From NCBI RefSeq assembly GCF_003574445.1, contig NZ_KZ984574.1, positions 1-64,000 on the forward strand: DNA of 64,000 bases. Direction: 5' to 3'. The notes beneath the pieces are model-generated. The model searched no databases, had not been told where the DNA came from, and was given only the letters and a program-made list of their open reading frames with translations. Both the position numbers and the translations under genes were made by a program. This document shows positions 1 to 8,195 of this stretch, piece by piece. Each line of letters begins with the position of its first letter. The first letter of the stretch is position 1. The stretch is from Streptomyces sp. YIM 130001 (GTDB taxonomy: Bacteria > Actinomycetota > Actinomycetes > Streptomycetales > Streptomycetaceae).

Positions 1-276
1 CGGCTCGTCGTGCTCCGAGGAGACGACCAGCTGCTTGATGTTGAGGATGAGGTCGGTGACGTCCTCCTTGACACCCGGCACGGTGGTGAACTCGTGCAGG
101 ACACCGTCGATACGGATGGACGTGACCGCCGCACCCGGGATCGAGGAGAGGAGCGTACGACGCAGCGAGTTGCCGAGGGTGTAGCCGAAGCCCGGCTCCA
201 ACGGCTCGATCACGAACCGGGACCGGAACTCGTCCACGACCTCTTCGGTCAACGAGGGACGCTGAGCAATCAACAT
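1..276 (-). CDS. rpoA: RNA polymerase alpha subunit, N-terminal part (cut by window edge)
   Basis: The first 92 codons encode the N-terminal domain of the RNA polymerase alpha subunit, which dimerises to start core assembly. The protein begins MLIAQRPSLTEEVVDEFRSR and contains the typical GNSLRRTLLSSIPGAAV stretch. As far as I recall, this matches S. coelicolor RpoA residue for residue. The ATG at 276 has a strong GGAGG nine bases upstream. The gene runs off the left edge, so the C-terminal domain and any following rplQ cannot be seen. In Streptomyces rpoA normally follows rpsM and rpsK. Here 507 non-ribosomal bases and then an RNA methyltransferase gene lie upstream, so this is a second copy, a relocated gene or an assembly junction. 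Confidence 0.93.
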   Translation of the reverse strand, partial: MLIAQRPSLTEEVVDEFRSRFVIEPLEPGFGYTLGNSLRRTLLSSIPGAAVTSIRIDGVLHEFTTVPGVKEDVTDLILNIKQLVVSSEHDEP

Positions 277-328
277 GGGATGACGCCTCCATAATTCGGC
301 GCCCACCTTGCGACACCTTAGACACCGC

Positions 329-358
329 AGAGTATCGGCCAGTATTCGCGCAAACCAA
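329..358 (-). promoter_or_regulatory. possible rpoA promoter
   Basis: On the minus strand TTGGTT (353-358) and TACTCT (329-334) are separated by 18 bases and lie about 55 bases before the rpoA start. This fits a HrdB-type promoter loosely. It matters because no ribosomal-protein gene is upstream to supply transcription. Assignment is by eye only. Confidence 0.35.
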
Positions 359-689
359 CACAGAACCGCAGTGCACCCTTGTGCGACATAGGGCCACGGC
401 ACCTGCTTCCTACCGGCCGCAGCTGCCGAGTCACCTTCGCCGACCGGACACTGCGCCGCGCCTCGTCGACCGGTCGCCGATGGCGGCGTCGCCAACACGC
501 TTCCGACCGCGCTCGTCACGCAGCATCGCTCCGCCGGTACTCACCAGCAGGTGAAGAGCGCACTGAGCGATCTGCTCTCCTAAAACAGGTGCATCGCCTC
601 GCGCCACGAGGCCCCAGCACCCGGCCACACTCAAGCGGTCAGCAGACGATCTGGCCGGCGAAACAGCATGCCTGACACCCCATCAGATC

Positions 690-728
690 GAGCGTCAAAC
701 GAGCGTCACGAGCGTCATTTCAGCGTCA
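690..728. repeat. four-fold AGCGTCA direct repeat in the rpoA upstream gap
   Basis: The motif AGCGTCA occurs four times (GAGCGTCA at 690, 701 and 710; CAGCGTCA at 721) with 11, 9 and 11 base spacing, close to one helical turn. Apart from this and the promoter candidate, the 277-783 gap holds nothing I recognise as a gene. Confidence 0.6.
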
Positions 729-783
729 AGATATCGCCCGTAACACCCACACCGCACATAATGCGCATGGGTAAACCTGCAGG

Positions 784-2154
784 TCAGGAGACCTTAGCGA
801 CCGGTTCAAGGATCGCCACACACTCCACATGATGCGTCATAGGAAACAGATCGAACGCCCGCAGCGTCCGCACCCGGTACCCCTGCTCCGCGAAGTACGC
901 CACGTCGCGGGCCAGGGCCGCCGGGTCGCAGGCGACGTAGGCGATGCGGCGGGCGGCGAGGCTCGCGAGGTGCTTGACCGTCTGCTTGCCGGCGCCGGCG
1001 CGGGGCGGGTCGAGGACGATGAGGTCGGCCTCGGTGATGCCGGTGCGCGGGAGGGCGGCTTCGACCTTGCCCTGTTCGATGCGGACGCGGTCGAACTCGC
1101 GGACGTTGTGTCGGGCGTCCTCGACCGCGCGCTTGCCGGACTCGATGCCGAGGACCGCGCCCTCGTCGCCGACCCGGTCGGCGATCGCGGCGGCGAACAG
1201 GCCGACGCCGCAGTACAGATCGAGGGCGGTGTCGCCCTTGCGCGGCAGCAGGCCCTGCATCACCGCGGTGACCAGGGTGTCGGCCGCCTTCGGGTGGACC
1301 TGCCAGAAGCCGCCGTTGCCGACGCGGTACGTACGGCCGTCGGCGCGCTCGCGGACGAACGGGCGGCCGTGCACGCGGTGGATGCCACCGTCCTGTTCGG
1401 CGACGCGGAGGACGGAGGCCGGGCGGTCGAGTTCGACGAGGGGCAGGCGGGCTCCGGGCCGGGGCTCGAGGATGACCTGGCGGTCCTGGGAACCGGTGGC
1501 GGCGATCGCGTCGACGGACGCCATGCCCGACCAGTCGCGCTCCTCGATGCCGAGTTCGCTGACGCCGGGTGCGGCGATGAGGCAGTGCTCGACCGGCTCG
1601 ACCTCGTGCGAACGGTGGCGGCGCAGCCCCGCGTTGCCGTCCTCGTCGACCGCGTACTGGACACGGGTGCGCCAGGCCGGGACCTCGCCGGCGGGCAGCT
1701 TGTCGCCCTCGGCGGGCATCACCGTGCCGTCCCAGCCGACCTGTTCGGGGGTGAGGCCGGCGAGACGCTCGAGCTGTTCGGTGAGGACCTCGCCCTTGAG
1801 GCGGCGCTGGGCGCCGGGCTTCGCGTGCTGCCAGTCGCAGCCGCCGCAGCGGCCGGGGCCCGCGTACGGGCAGGGGGCCGCGATGCGGTCCTTGGACGCG
1901 TCCAGGATCTCGACCGCGTCGGCCCGCAGGAAGCGGGCGCCCTCCTCGCCGTCCGTGACCCGGGCGACCACGCGCTCGCCGGGCAGGGTGTGCCGTACGA
2001 AGAGGACCTGGCCCTCGTCGGTACGCGCGATGCAGTGGCCGCCGTGGGCGACGGGCCCGATCTCCACCTCGTACTCACGGCCGACGAGCGACACCTTCCC
2101 GGCGTCCTCCTGCCCCTGCTCCCCCACCGGTGCGTTCTTCTGTTCTGCCTGCAT
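784..2154 (-). CDS. TrmA/RlmC/RlmD-type RNA (uracil-5) methyltransferase with TRAM domain
   Basis: Predicted SAM-dependent enzyme that methylates uracil C5 in 23S rRNA or tRNA (456 aa). An N-terminal TRAM RNA-binding domain is followed by an iron-sulfur cysteine set (Cys95, Cys103, Cys106 in CPYAGPGRCGGC), a Rossmann domain with LDLYCGVGLF for SAM, DPPRAG, the nucleophile Cys409 in VACDPAAL and Glu444 in HHVE near the end, all family hallmarks. I chose the ATG at 2154 because GGAG lies upstream of it; the ATG at 2202 has no ribosome binding site. The substrate base cannot be told from sequence. It faces the same way as kimA, with a 76-base gap between them. Confidence 0.9.
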   Translation of the reverse strand: MQAEQKNAPVGEQGQEDAGKVSLVGREYEVEIGPVAHGGHCIARTDEGQVLFVRHTLPGERVVARVTDGEEGARFLRADAVEILDASKDRIAAPCPYAGPGRCGGCDWQHAKPGAQRRLKGEVLTEQLERLAGLTPEQVGWDGTVMPAEGDKLPAGEVPAWRTRVQYAVDEDGNAGLRRHRSHEVEPVEHCLIAAPGVSELGIEERDWSGMASVDAIAATGSQDRQVILEPRPGARLPLVELDRPASVLRVAEQDGGIHRVHGRPFVRERADGRTYRVGNGGFWQVHPKAADTLVTAVMQGLLPRKGDTALDLYCGVGLFAAAIADRVGDEGAVLGIESGKRAVEDARHNVREFDRVRIEQGKVEAALPRTGITEADLIVLDPPRAGAGKQTVKHLASLAARRIAYVACDPAALARDVAYFAEQGYRVRTLRAFDLFPMTHHVECVAILEPVAKVS

Positions 2155-2230
2155 GGCGGGGTGACTCCAGAGCTCAGGGGAAGGGCGTTGCGACAACAGC
2201 ATTCGAGTCTACGCGTCCGGCGGGCCTGTC

Positions 2231-4321
2231 CTACGCGTCGTTGCCCGAGCCACCGCCGTCCGCGGCACGGCCCCCTCCCCGGCCGGCCGACTGCTTCGTC
2301 TTCTTCTCCACCGGCCCCCGCCGCACCATGCCCGGCGCGCTCCAGTCCGCCCGCCTGCGGGCCCGCTTCCTGGCCGCCTCGGAGGACTCCAGCTGGTACG
2401 GCACCGAGGTGACCATCACGCCCGGGGTGAAGAGCAGGCGGCCCTTGAGGCGCAGGGCACTCTGGTTGTGCAGCAGGTGCTCGTACCAGTGGCCGACCAC
2501 GTACTCGGGGATGATCACGCTGACCGCGTCGCGCGGGCTCTCCCGGCGCAGGCCCTTCACGTACTCGATGATCGGGCGGGTGATCTCGCGGTACGGGGAG
2601 TCGAGGACCTTGAGGGGGACGGTGATGCCGCGGCGTTCCCACTCCTCGCGCAGGGCGCGGGTCTCGTCCGGGTCGACGTTGATGCTGACGGCCTCGAGGG
2701 TGTCGGACCGCATCAGCTTGGCGTAAGCGAGCGCGCGCAGGGTCGGCTTGTGGACCTTCGAGACCAGGACGATGGAGTGCATCCGGGAGGGGCGCACGGT
2801 GTCGTCGGTGGGGCCCTCGGGGGCGGCGATCTCCTCGGCGACCCGGTCGTAGTGGCGGCGGATCGCCGACATCGTCGCGTAGAAGATGACCATGCCGAGC
2901 AGGGCCACCCAGGCGCCGTGGGTGAACTTGGTGGCCAGCACTACGACGAGCACCAGGCCGGTGAAGAACGCGCCGAAGGTGTTGATGGCACGGGAGCGGA
3001 CCATGTGCCGCCGCTTGGCCTGGTCGCGCTCGGTCCGCAGCAGCCGGTTCCAGTGCCGGACCATGCCGGTCTGACTGAGCGTGAAGGAGACGAAGACGCC
3101 GACGATGTACAGCTGGATCAGGCGGGTCGAGTCGGCGTCGTAGATCCAGACGAGCAGCGCGGCCGCTCCCGCCAGCAGCACGATGCCGTTGGAGAACGTG
3201 AGCCGGTCGCCGCGGGTGTGCAGCTGGCGGGGCAGATACCGGTCCTGGGCCAGAATCGAGCCGAGCAGCGGGAAGCCGTTGTACGCGGTGTTGGCGGCCA
3301 GGAAGAGGACCAGCGCGGTGGCCACCGCGAGAATCACGAAGAGGAACGTGCCGTCGCCGAAGACCGCGGCCGCGATCTGTGAGATCACCGGGTGCTGTAC
3401 GTAGTCGGCACCGACCGGCGAGCCGTCCAGGTACAGATCGTGGGCGGGGCGCTCGGCCATCTTGACGTTCGTCGCCATGGCGAGCGCGATGATGCCGCAG
3501 AACATGGTGACGGCGAGCAGGCCCATCATCGCGAGCGTGGTCGCGGCGTTCTTCGACTTGGGGCGGCGGAAGGCCGGTACGCCGTTGCTGATCGCCTCGA
3601 CGCCGGTGAGTGCCGCGCAGCCGGAGGAGAAGGCGCGCAGGAGCAGGAAGACCAGGGCGAAGCCGGCCAGGCCGCCGTGCTCGGGCTTGATCTCGAAGTC
3701 GGCCGTGGGGGCCTTCATGTCGTCGCCCAGGACGAGTCCGCGGAAGGCGCCCCACAGGAGCATCAGGAAGACGCCGCCGACGAAGACGTAGGTGGGGATC
3801 GCGAAGAGCTTTCCCGATTCCTTGACGCCCCGCAGGTTCATCAGGGTGAGCAGCACGATGGCGGCGACGGCGCAGAGGAGCTTGTGCTCGACGACGAAAG
3901 GGACGGCCGAGCCGAGGTTCTCGATGCCGGCGGAGATCGACACGGCGACGGTGAGGACGTAGTCGACGAGCAGGGCGCTGGCGACGGTGAGGCCCGCGCG
4001 GCGTCCGAGGTTGGTGTTGGCCACCTCGTAGTCGCCGCCGCCGCTCGGGTACGCGCGCACGTTCTGCCGGTACGAGGCGACGACGGTGAACATCAGCACG
4101 ACGACCGCGACCGCGATCCAGGGGCTGAAGTGGTACGCCGAGACCCCGGCGATGGAGAGCACGAGGAGCACTTCGCCGGGTGCGTACGCCACCGAGGAGA
4201 GCGGGTCGGAGGCGAAGACAGGTAGTGCGATGCGCTTCGGCAGGAGCGTTTCGCCAAGCCTGTCGCTGCGCAGTGCGCGCCCGATGAGAATGCGTTTGGG
4301 CACGTCGGTCAGTTTGGACAC
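2231..4321 (-). CDS. KimA-like potassium importer (APC superfamily)
   Basis: Membrane transporter of 696 aa with about 12 membrane segments and a cytoplasmic C-terminal domain. It resembles Bacillus subtilis KimA (YdaO), a high-affinity K+/H+ symporter, along its length as I recall that sequence: LLVDYVLTVAVSISAG, FSSGCAALTGVEAISN, GVFVSFTLSQTG, and LHNQSALRLKGRLLF in the soluble domain. General annotation would call it an APC amino-acid permease, but these blocks favour potassium. KimA is inhibited by c-di-AMP in Bacillus; whether that holds here is inference. The GTG at 4321 has no Shine-Dalgarno but sits 7 bases after a TACGAT -10 element, which suggests a leaderless mRNA. It diverges from two RCK genes, supporting the potassium assignment. 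Confidence 0.82.
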   Translation of the reverse strand: MSKLTDVPKRILIGRALRSDRLGETLLPKRIALPVFASDPLSSVAYAPGEVLLVLSIAGVSAYHFSPWIAVAVVVLMFTVVASYRQNVRAYPSGGGDYEVANTNLGRRAGLTVASALLVDYVLTVAVSISAGIENLGSAVPFVVEHKLLCAVAAIVLLTLMNLRGVKESGKLFAIPTYVFVGGVFLMLLWGAFRGLVLGDDMKAPTADFEIKPEHGGLAGFALVFLLLRAFSSGCAALTGVEAISNGVPAFRRPKSKNAATTLAMMGLLAVTMFCGIIALAMATNVKMAERPAHDLYLDGSPVGADYVQHPVISQIAAAVFGDGTFLFVILAVATALVLFLAANTAYNGFPLLGSILAQDRYLPRQLHTRGDRLTFSNGIVLLAGAAALLVWIYDADSTRLIQLYIVGVFVSFTLSQTGMVRHWNRLLRTERDQAKRRHMVRSRAINTFGAFFTGLVLVVVLATKFTHGAWVALLGMVIFYATMSAIRRHYDRVAEEIAAPEGPTDDTVRPSRMHSIVLVSKVHKPTLRALAYAKLMRSDTLEAVSINVDPDETRALREEWERRGITVPLKVLDSPYREITRPIIEYVKGLRRESPRDAVSVIIPEYVVGHWYEHLLHNQSALRLKGRLLFTPGVMVTSVPYQLESSEAARKRARRRADWSAPGMVRRGPVEKKTKQSAGRGGGRAADGGGSGNDA

Positions 4322-4328
4322 GGTCGCG

Positions 4329-4334
4329 ATCGTA
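4329..4334 (-). promoter_or_regulatory. -10 element for a leaderless kimA-like transcript
   Basis: TACGAT on the minus strand is followed by exactly 7 bases and then the GTG start, the geometry of a leaderless transcript. No clear -35 element is visible. The rest of the 305-base divergent region (4322-4626) shows no c-di-AMP riboswitch-like structure. Confidence 0.45.
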
Positions 4335-4626
4335 AGCGTTCGAATGGGCCTCTCCCAGCCACCACCCCCGGTGGCGGAGGAATCTGAACGATCCCTTGAT
4401 GCCCGGCGGTCCGTCGGGGGTGTTCGGCGGTCCCCGGCCGGGTGCCCGCGGCCCACCGCGCGTGTGTAGCCTCGGCCGCGGTCTGCCACTCTGTGTGGGG
4501 ACCGGAACCGCACAGGGCCACGACAACGGCCGACGGAGCGCCGAGCGCGCCGGCCGGGTGTCGTGGACCGACGCGGACAGAGGGAGCGCATGGGCGCTCC
4601 ACGGGATGAATGCCGGAAGGACGGTC

Positions 4627-5298
4627 GTGCACATCGTCATCATGGGCTGCGGACGAGTGGGAGCCGCACTTGCCCAGACCTTGGAGCAGCAGGGCCATAC
4701 GGTCGCGGTGATCGATCAGGACCCCACGGCGTTCCGCCGTCTGGGGGCCGGGTTCGGCGGCCGCCGGGTCACCGGGGTCGGCTTCGACCAGGACACCCTC
4801 AGGGACGCCGGCATCGAGGAGGCGGGGGCGTTCGCCGCCGTCAGCAGCGGCGACAACTCGAACATCATCGCGGCCCGGGTGGCCCGGGAGATGTTCGGCA
4901 TCGACAACGTGGCGGCGCGCATCTACGACCCGCGCCGGGCCGAGGTCTACCAGCGGCTCGGCATCCCCACGGTCGCGACGGTCCGCTGGACCGCGGACCA
5001 GATGCTGCGCCGGCTGCTGCCGTCCGGCGCGGAACCGCTGTGGCGGGATCCGACGGGCGGCGTCCAGCTGGCCGAGGTGCACACCTCCACGGACTGGGTG
5101 GGGCACCGGATCAGCCGGATGCAGGAGGAGACGGGAGTGCGGGTGGCGTTCCTGACCCGGCTCGGCGAGGCGGTCCTGCCGACCTCGGCGACGGTTCTGC
5201 AGGAGGGCGATCTGGTGCACGTGATGATGCGTACGGACGAGATCGCGAAGGTCGAGGCGGCCTTCGCGGAGGGCCCCGAGGAGGGCGGTCACCGATGA
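4627..5298 (+). CDS. TrkA-family RCK protein 1 (K+ uptake regulatory subunit)
   Basis: Cytoplasmic 223-aa protein with an N-terminal NAD-binding RCK_N domain (IVIMGCGRVG at residues 3-12, acidic end of beta-2 at VIDQD) and a C-terminal RCK_C ligand-binding domain. Such proteins gate Trk/Ktr-type potassium channels in response to NAD(H), ATP or, in several Gram-positives, c-di-AMP. The GTG start at 4627 has GGAAGGA five bases upstream. The stop overlaps the start of the next RCK gene (ATGA), so the two are translationally coupled and may form hetero-oligomers. No TrkH/KtrB membrane partner lies in the window; the divergent KimA-like transporter is a possible functional partner. Confidence 0.85.
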   Translation: MHIVIMGCGRVGAALAQTLEQQGHTVAVIDQDPTAFRRLGAGFGGRRVTGVGFDQDTLRDAGIEEAGAFAAVSSGDNSNIIAARVAREMFGIDNVAARIYDPRRAEVYQRLGIPTVATVRWTADQMLRRLLPSGAEPLWRDPTGGVQLAEVHTSTDWVGHRISRMQEETGVRVAFLTRLGEAVLPTSATVLQEGDLVHVMMRTDEIAKVEAAFAEGPEEGGHR

Positions 5299-5972
5299 GG
5301 GTCGCCATTGCCGGAGCGGGTGCGGTGGGACGTTCCATCGCCGGTGAGCTCCTGGAGAACGGGCACGAGGTCCTGCTGGTCGACAAGGCACCGACCGCCA
5401 TCTCGGTGGAGCGGGTGCCGCAGGCGGAGTGGCTGCTCGCCGACGCCTGCGAGATCACCTCGCTCGACGAGGCGGCGCTGCAGCGGTGCAACGTCGTCAT
5501 CGCGGCGACCGGCGACGACAAGGTCAACCTGGTCGTCTCGCTGCTGGCGAAGACGGAGTACGGGGTGCCGCGGGTCGTCGCCCGGGTCAACAACCCGAAG
5601 AACGAGTGGCTGTTCAACGAGTCCTGGGGCGTCGATGTCGCGGTCTCCACACCGCGCCTGATGTCGGCCCTGGTCGAGGAGGCGGTGAGCGTCGGTGACC
5701 TGGTCCGCCTGCTGCGCTTCAGCCACGGCGACGCGAATCTGGTGGAGCTGACGCTGCCCCCGGAGTCCGCCCTGGCCGGCACCCGGATCTCGGACATCCA
5801 GTGGCCGCAGGACACGTCCCTGGTGACGATCATCCGCGGTACGCGGGTGATGTCGCCGACCATCGACGACCTGCTCGAGGCGGGCGACGAGCTGCTGTTC
5901 GTGGCCGCGCAGGCCCGCGAGGAGCAGCTGGAGGACCTGCTGTCGGTCCGGCGCGAGGACGCGACGGGCTGA
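5295..5972 (+). CDS. TrkA-family RCK protein 2
   Basis: Second RCK protein, 225 aa, with RCK_N (GAGAVGRSIA near the start, LLVDK closing beta-2) and RCK_C domains. It is about the same length as its upstream partner and overlaps its stop by four bases (ATGA), so the two form one operon. The split into two half-size TrkA proteins instead of one four-domain TrkA suggests they assemble together on a channel. A strong inverted repeat 20 bases after the stop ends the unit. The ligand is unknown; RCK_C domains bind c-di-AMP in some Gram-positives. Confidence 0.85.
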   Translation: MRVAIAGAGAVGRSIAGELLENGHEVLLVDKAPTAISVERVPQAEWLLADACEITSLDEAALQRCNVVIAATGDDKVNLVVSLLAKTEYGVPRVVARVNNPKNEWLFNESWGVDVAVSTPRLMSALVEEAVSVGDLVRLLRFSHGDANLVELTLPPESALAGTRISDIQWPQDTSLVTIIRGTRVMSPTIDDLLEAGDELLFVAAQAREEQLEDLLSVRREDATG

Positions 5973-5991
5973 TCCTTCGCACGGGTACACA

Positions 5992-6034
5992 CGAGGGGCG
6001 GTCCCGGAACGTGGTGTTCCGGGACCGCCCCTCG
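5992..6034. terminator. perfect 19-bp stem terminator after the RCK pair
   Basis: Arms at 5992-6010 and 6016-6034 are perfectly complementary with a GTGGT loop. It sits between convergent genes and can act in both directions. Confidence 0.85.
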
Positions 6035-6044
6035 TTCACGGTAG

Positions 6045-6092
6045 GAGCCCGTTCGTTCACGAGCCCGTTCCTTCACGAGCCCGTTCGTTCAC
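6045..6092. repeat. tandem 16-bp repeat, three units
   Basis: The unit GAGCCCGTTCGTTCAC is repeated at 6045, 6061 (one base different) and 6077, followed by a diverged partial copy at 6098. It lies just past the terminator in the 152-base intergenic space and codes for nothing recognisable. Confidence 0.85.
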
Positions 6093-6124
6093 GGTACGAG
6101 CCCGTGCGATCCGCGCGGCGGCCG

Positions 6125-6985
6125 CTACGGCTTACGGTGCCGCGCCCGCCCCGACTCCCGCTCCCCCGCGGTGTCCTGGCCGTCGGCGAGGTCCTGCAGC
6201 GCCTCCTCGACCATCGGCTCCACGGTGCGGGCGAAGGGGTCGTCGGTGGCACCGGCCTCGGCGCGCTTCTTCCGCTCCTCCTCGGCCTTCTCCTCCGCCT
6301 CCATCTCCGCGAACACATCGATGGGCGGCGGCGCCTTGGCCAGGAAGACCCAGGTCAGCCAGACGGCGAGCAGGAACGGCGGGATCTTCAGAGCGATGGT
6401 CACCCAGCCGAACTGGGTGGTGTCCGCCCACCAGTAGAGCGGGAAGAGGATCGCGACCTTGGCCAGCAGGATCAGGCCCCAGGCCCAACTCGCCTTGGTG
6501 TACGCCTTCTTGCGGCCGGGATTGCGCGTACGCCAGGAGAGGTTCTCCTTGAAGACCGGGCCGAGGATCAGGCCGATCAGCGGCACACCCGCGGCGGCCG
6601 TGATGATGTACGCGAGGGCCAGGCCGAGGGTGTAGAGCATGCCCGGCAGGTAGAAATCCTTGGCGTTCCCGGTCATCATCGCGAAGACCACGCCGAAGCC
6701 GACGCCGAAGACGCCGCTGAAGGCGTGCTTGACGGTGTCCTTCATGGCGAGCCGGACGACCACGAGCACGACGGCGACCGCGACGGCCGCGATGGCGGCG
6801 GACTTCAGGTCCTTGTTGATCGTGTACATCGTCACGAAGAGCAGGCCCGGAAGGACCGTCTCGATCAGACCCCGCAGACCGCCGAAGGCCTCGAAGAGGG
6901 CGGCCTCGGTGACGGCCCTCGTGTCGCCGTCCTCCTCGTCCCCCTGCCGTGTGGTGTGGTCGGTCGGCTTGTCGACTGACGTCAC
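6125..6985 (-). CDS. DUF3159 membrane protein
   Basis: Integral membrane protein of 286 aa with about six hydrophobic segments between residues 40 and 220, then a charged tail rich in Glu, Lys and Arg. It matches the actinobacterial DUF3159 family, whose function is unknown. The GTG start at 6985 has GGGAG six bases upstream, and that element overlaps the stop region of the OB-fold gene three bases before, so the two are co-transcribed. DUF3159 plus OB-fold next to potassium genes is a conserved layout as I recall it, hinting at a link but not proving one. Confidence 0.85.
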   Translation of the reverse strand: MTSVDKPTDHTTRQGDEEDGDTRAVTEAALFEAFGGLRGLIETVLPGLLFVTMYTINKDLKSAAIAAVAVAVVLVVVRLAMKDTVKHAFSGVFGVGFGVVFAMMTGNAKDFYLPGMLYTLGLALAYIITAAAGVPLIGLILGPVFKENLSWRTRNPGRKKAYTKASWAWGLILLAKVAILFPLYWWADTTQFGWVTIALKIPPFLLAVWLTWVFLAKAPPPIDVFAEMEAEEKAEEERKKRAEAGATDDPFARTVEPMVEEALQDLADGQDTAGERESGRARHRKP

Positions 6986-6988
6986 CGG

Positions 6989-7387
6989 CTACTCCCGTCC
7001 GAGCGGTCTGAGTTCGTACTTCGGATTGAACAGCACTCTGCGGCCCCGGCTCATCGAGATCCGGCCGGAGGCGATCAGCTTGCGACCGGGTTCTATCCCG
7101 ACGATGGCTCGCCTGCCCAGCCACACCACGTCGAGCGCGGCGCTGCCGTCGAAGAGTTCGGCCTCGAGGGCGGGCACTCCGGCGCGTGGCCGCTGAGTGA
7201 CCGTCCGCAAGGTACCAGTAACGGTCACGACCTCGCGGTCCTGGCAGTCGCCGATACGCAGACAGCCCGCCGTCGCGGAGTCCTCACGGAGCTCCTCCGA
7301 CTCCAGCTCCTCCTGCGAGGAGGAGAGCCGGTCCAGGATCCGGCGGAACCTGCCGGCCGGCTTGTCGGAACCAGAAACAGCACTCAT
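6989..7387 (-). CDS. OB-fold nucleic-acid-binding domain protein
   Basis: Small soluble protein of 132 aa. After a charged N-terminal helix (about residues 15-40) comes an OB-fold, seen in the pattern CLRIGDCQDREVVTVTGTLR and continuing to GRRVLFNPKYELRPLG. OB-folds of this RecG/AspRS-like type bind single-stranded nucleic acid; the target is unknown. I start it at the ATG at 7387, which lacks a Shine-Dalgarno but lies 6 bases after TACGCT (7394-7399), so the message is probably leaderless. An in-frame GTG at 7414 is an alternative. It is the first gene of the unit with DUF3159. Confidence 0.8.
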   Translation of the reverse strand: MSAVSGSDKPAGRFRRILDRLSSSQEELESEELREDSATAGCLRIGDCQDREVVTVTGTLRTVTQRPRAGVPALEAELFDGSAALDVVWLGRRAIVGIEPGRKLIASGRISMSRGRRVLFNPKYELRPLGRE

Positions 7388-7480
7388 GAACAAAGCGTAC
7401 CGGGGGCGGGCCACCCCGGTCCCATGCCGTCGGTCACCGTGCGCGCGCGGGCACGCTCACAGCCCGGATCGCCGCCCTGT

Positions 7481-8164
7481 TCACGGCTCGAACCGGTACC
7501 CCATGCCGGGCTCGGTGATGAAGTGCCGCGGATGCGAGGGATCGGACTCCAGCTTGCGGCGCAACTGGGCCATGTAGACCCGCAGATAGTTCGTCTCGGT
7601 GCCGTACGAGGGCCCCCAGACCTCCTGGAGGAGCTGCTTCTGGCTGACCAGGCGCCCGGTGTTGTGGACGAGCACCTCGAGGAGGTGCCACTCGGTGGGG
7701 GTCAGGCGTACGTCGCGGCCGTCGCGGTGGACCTTCTTGGCGGCCATGTCGACGGTGAAGTCGGTGGTGTCGACGAGGGCACCCTCCTCCTCGCCGCCGG
7801 TCGGCTCCGCCCTGCGTACGGCGGCGCGCAGCCGGGCCAGCAGCTCGTCCATGCCGAACGGCTTGGTGACGTAGTCGTCCGCTCCGGCGTCCAGCGCCTC
7901 GACCTTCTCGTCGGAGCTGTGCCGGGCGGACAGGACCAGGATCGGCACCCGGGTCCAGGCGCGCAGGCCCTTGATGACGTCCACGCCGTCCATGTCGGGA
8001 AGCCCGAGGTCGAGCACGACGACGTCGGGGTGGCGGTCCGTCGCGGCCCGCAGGGCGGAGGCGCCGTCGGACGCGGAGTCGACGTCGTACTTGCGTGCCT
8101 TCAGGTTGATCACGAGGGCGCGCACGATCTGCGGCTCGTCGTCGACCACGAGCACCCGGGTCAT
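7481..8164 (-). CDS. kdpE: KdpE-family response regulator
   Basis: OmpR/PhoB-class response regulator of 227 aa. The receiver domain has the acidic pair Asp8-Asp9, phospho-acceptor Asp52 (VVVLDLGLPDMDG) and Lys101 (TKPF). The C-terminal winged helix reads RLTPTEWHLLEVLV to GMGYRFEP, typical of KdpE. It normally activates kdpFABC when potassium is limiting. No kdpFABC is present in this window, so its targets here are distant or different. It lies 31 bases downstream of kdpD on the same strand and is surely its partner. Confidence 0.92.
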   Translation of the reverse strand: MTRVLVVDDEPQIVRALVINLKARKYDVDSASDGASALRAATDRHPDVVVLDLGLPDMDGVDVIKGLRAWTRVPILVLSARHSSDEKVEALDAGADDYVTKPFGMDELLARLRAAVRRAEPTGGEEEGALVDTTDFTVDMAAKKVHRDGRDVRLTPTEWHLLEVLVHNTGRLVSQKQLLQEVWGPSYGTETNYLRVYMAQLRRKLESDPSHPRHFITEPGMGYRFEP

Positions 8165-8195
8165 GGGGCCTGCCTTTCCGGTGGTGCGCCCACGG

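Noticed and set aside
4322..4626. c-di-AMP (ydaO-type) riboswitch before the KimA-like gene
   Set aside because: The predicted start of transcription is at the GTG itself and no conserved riboswitch stem pattern is visible in the divergent region.
6045..6092. CRISPR-like array
   Set aside because: The three 16-base units are contiguous with no spacers and no cas gene is nearby.
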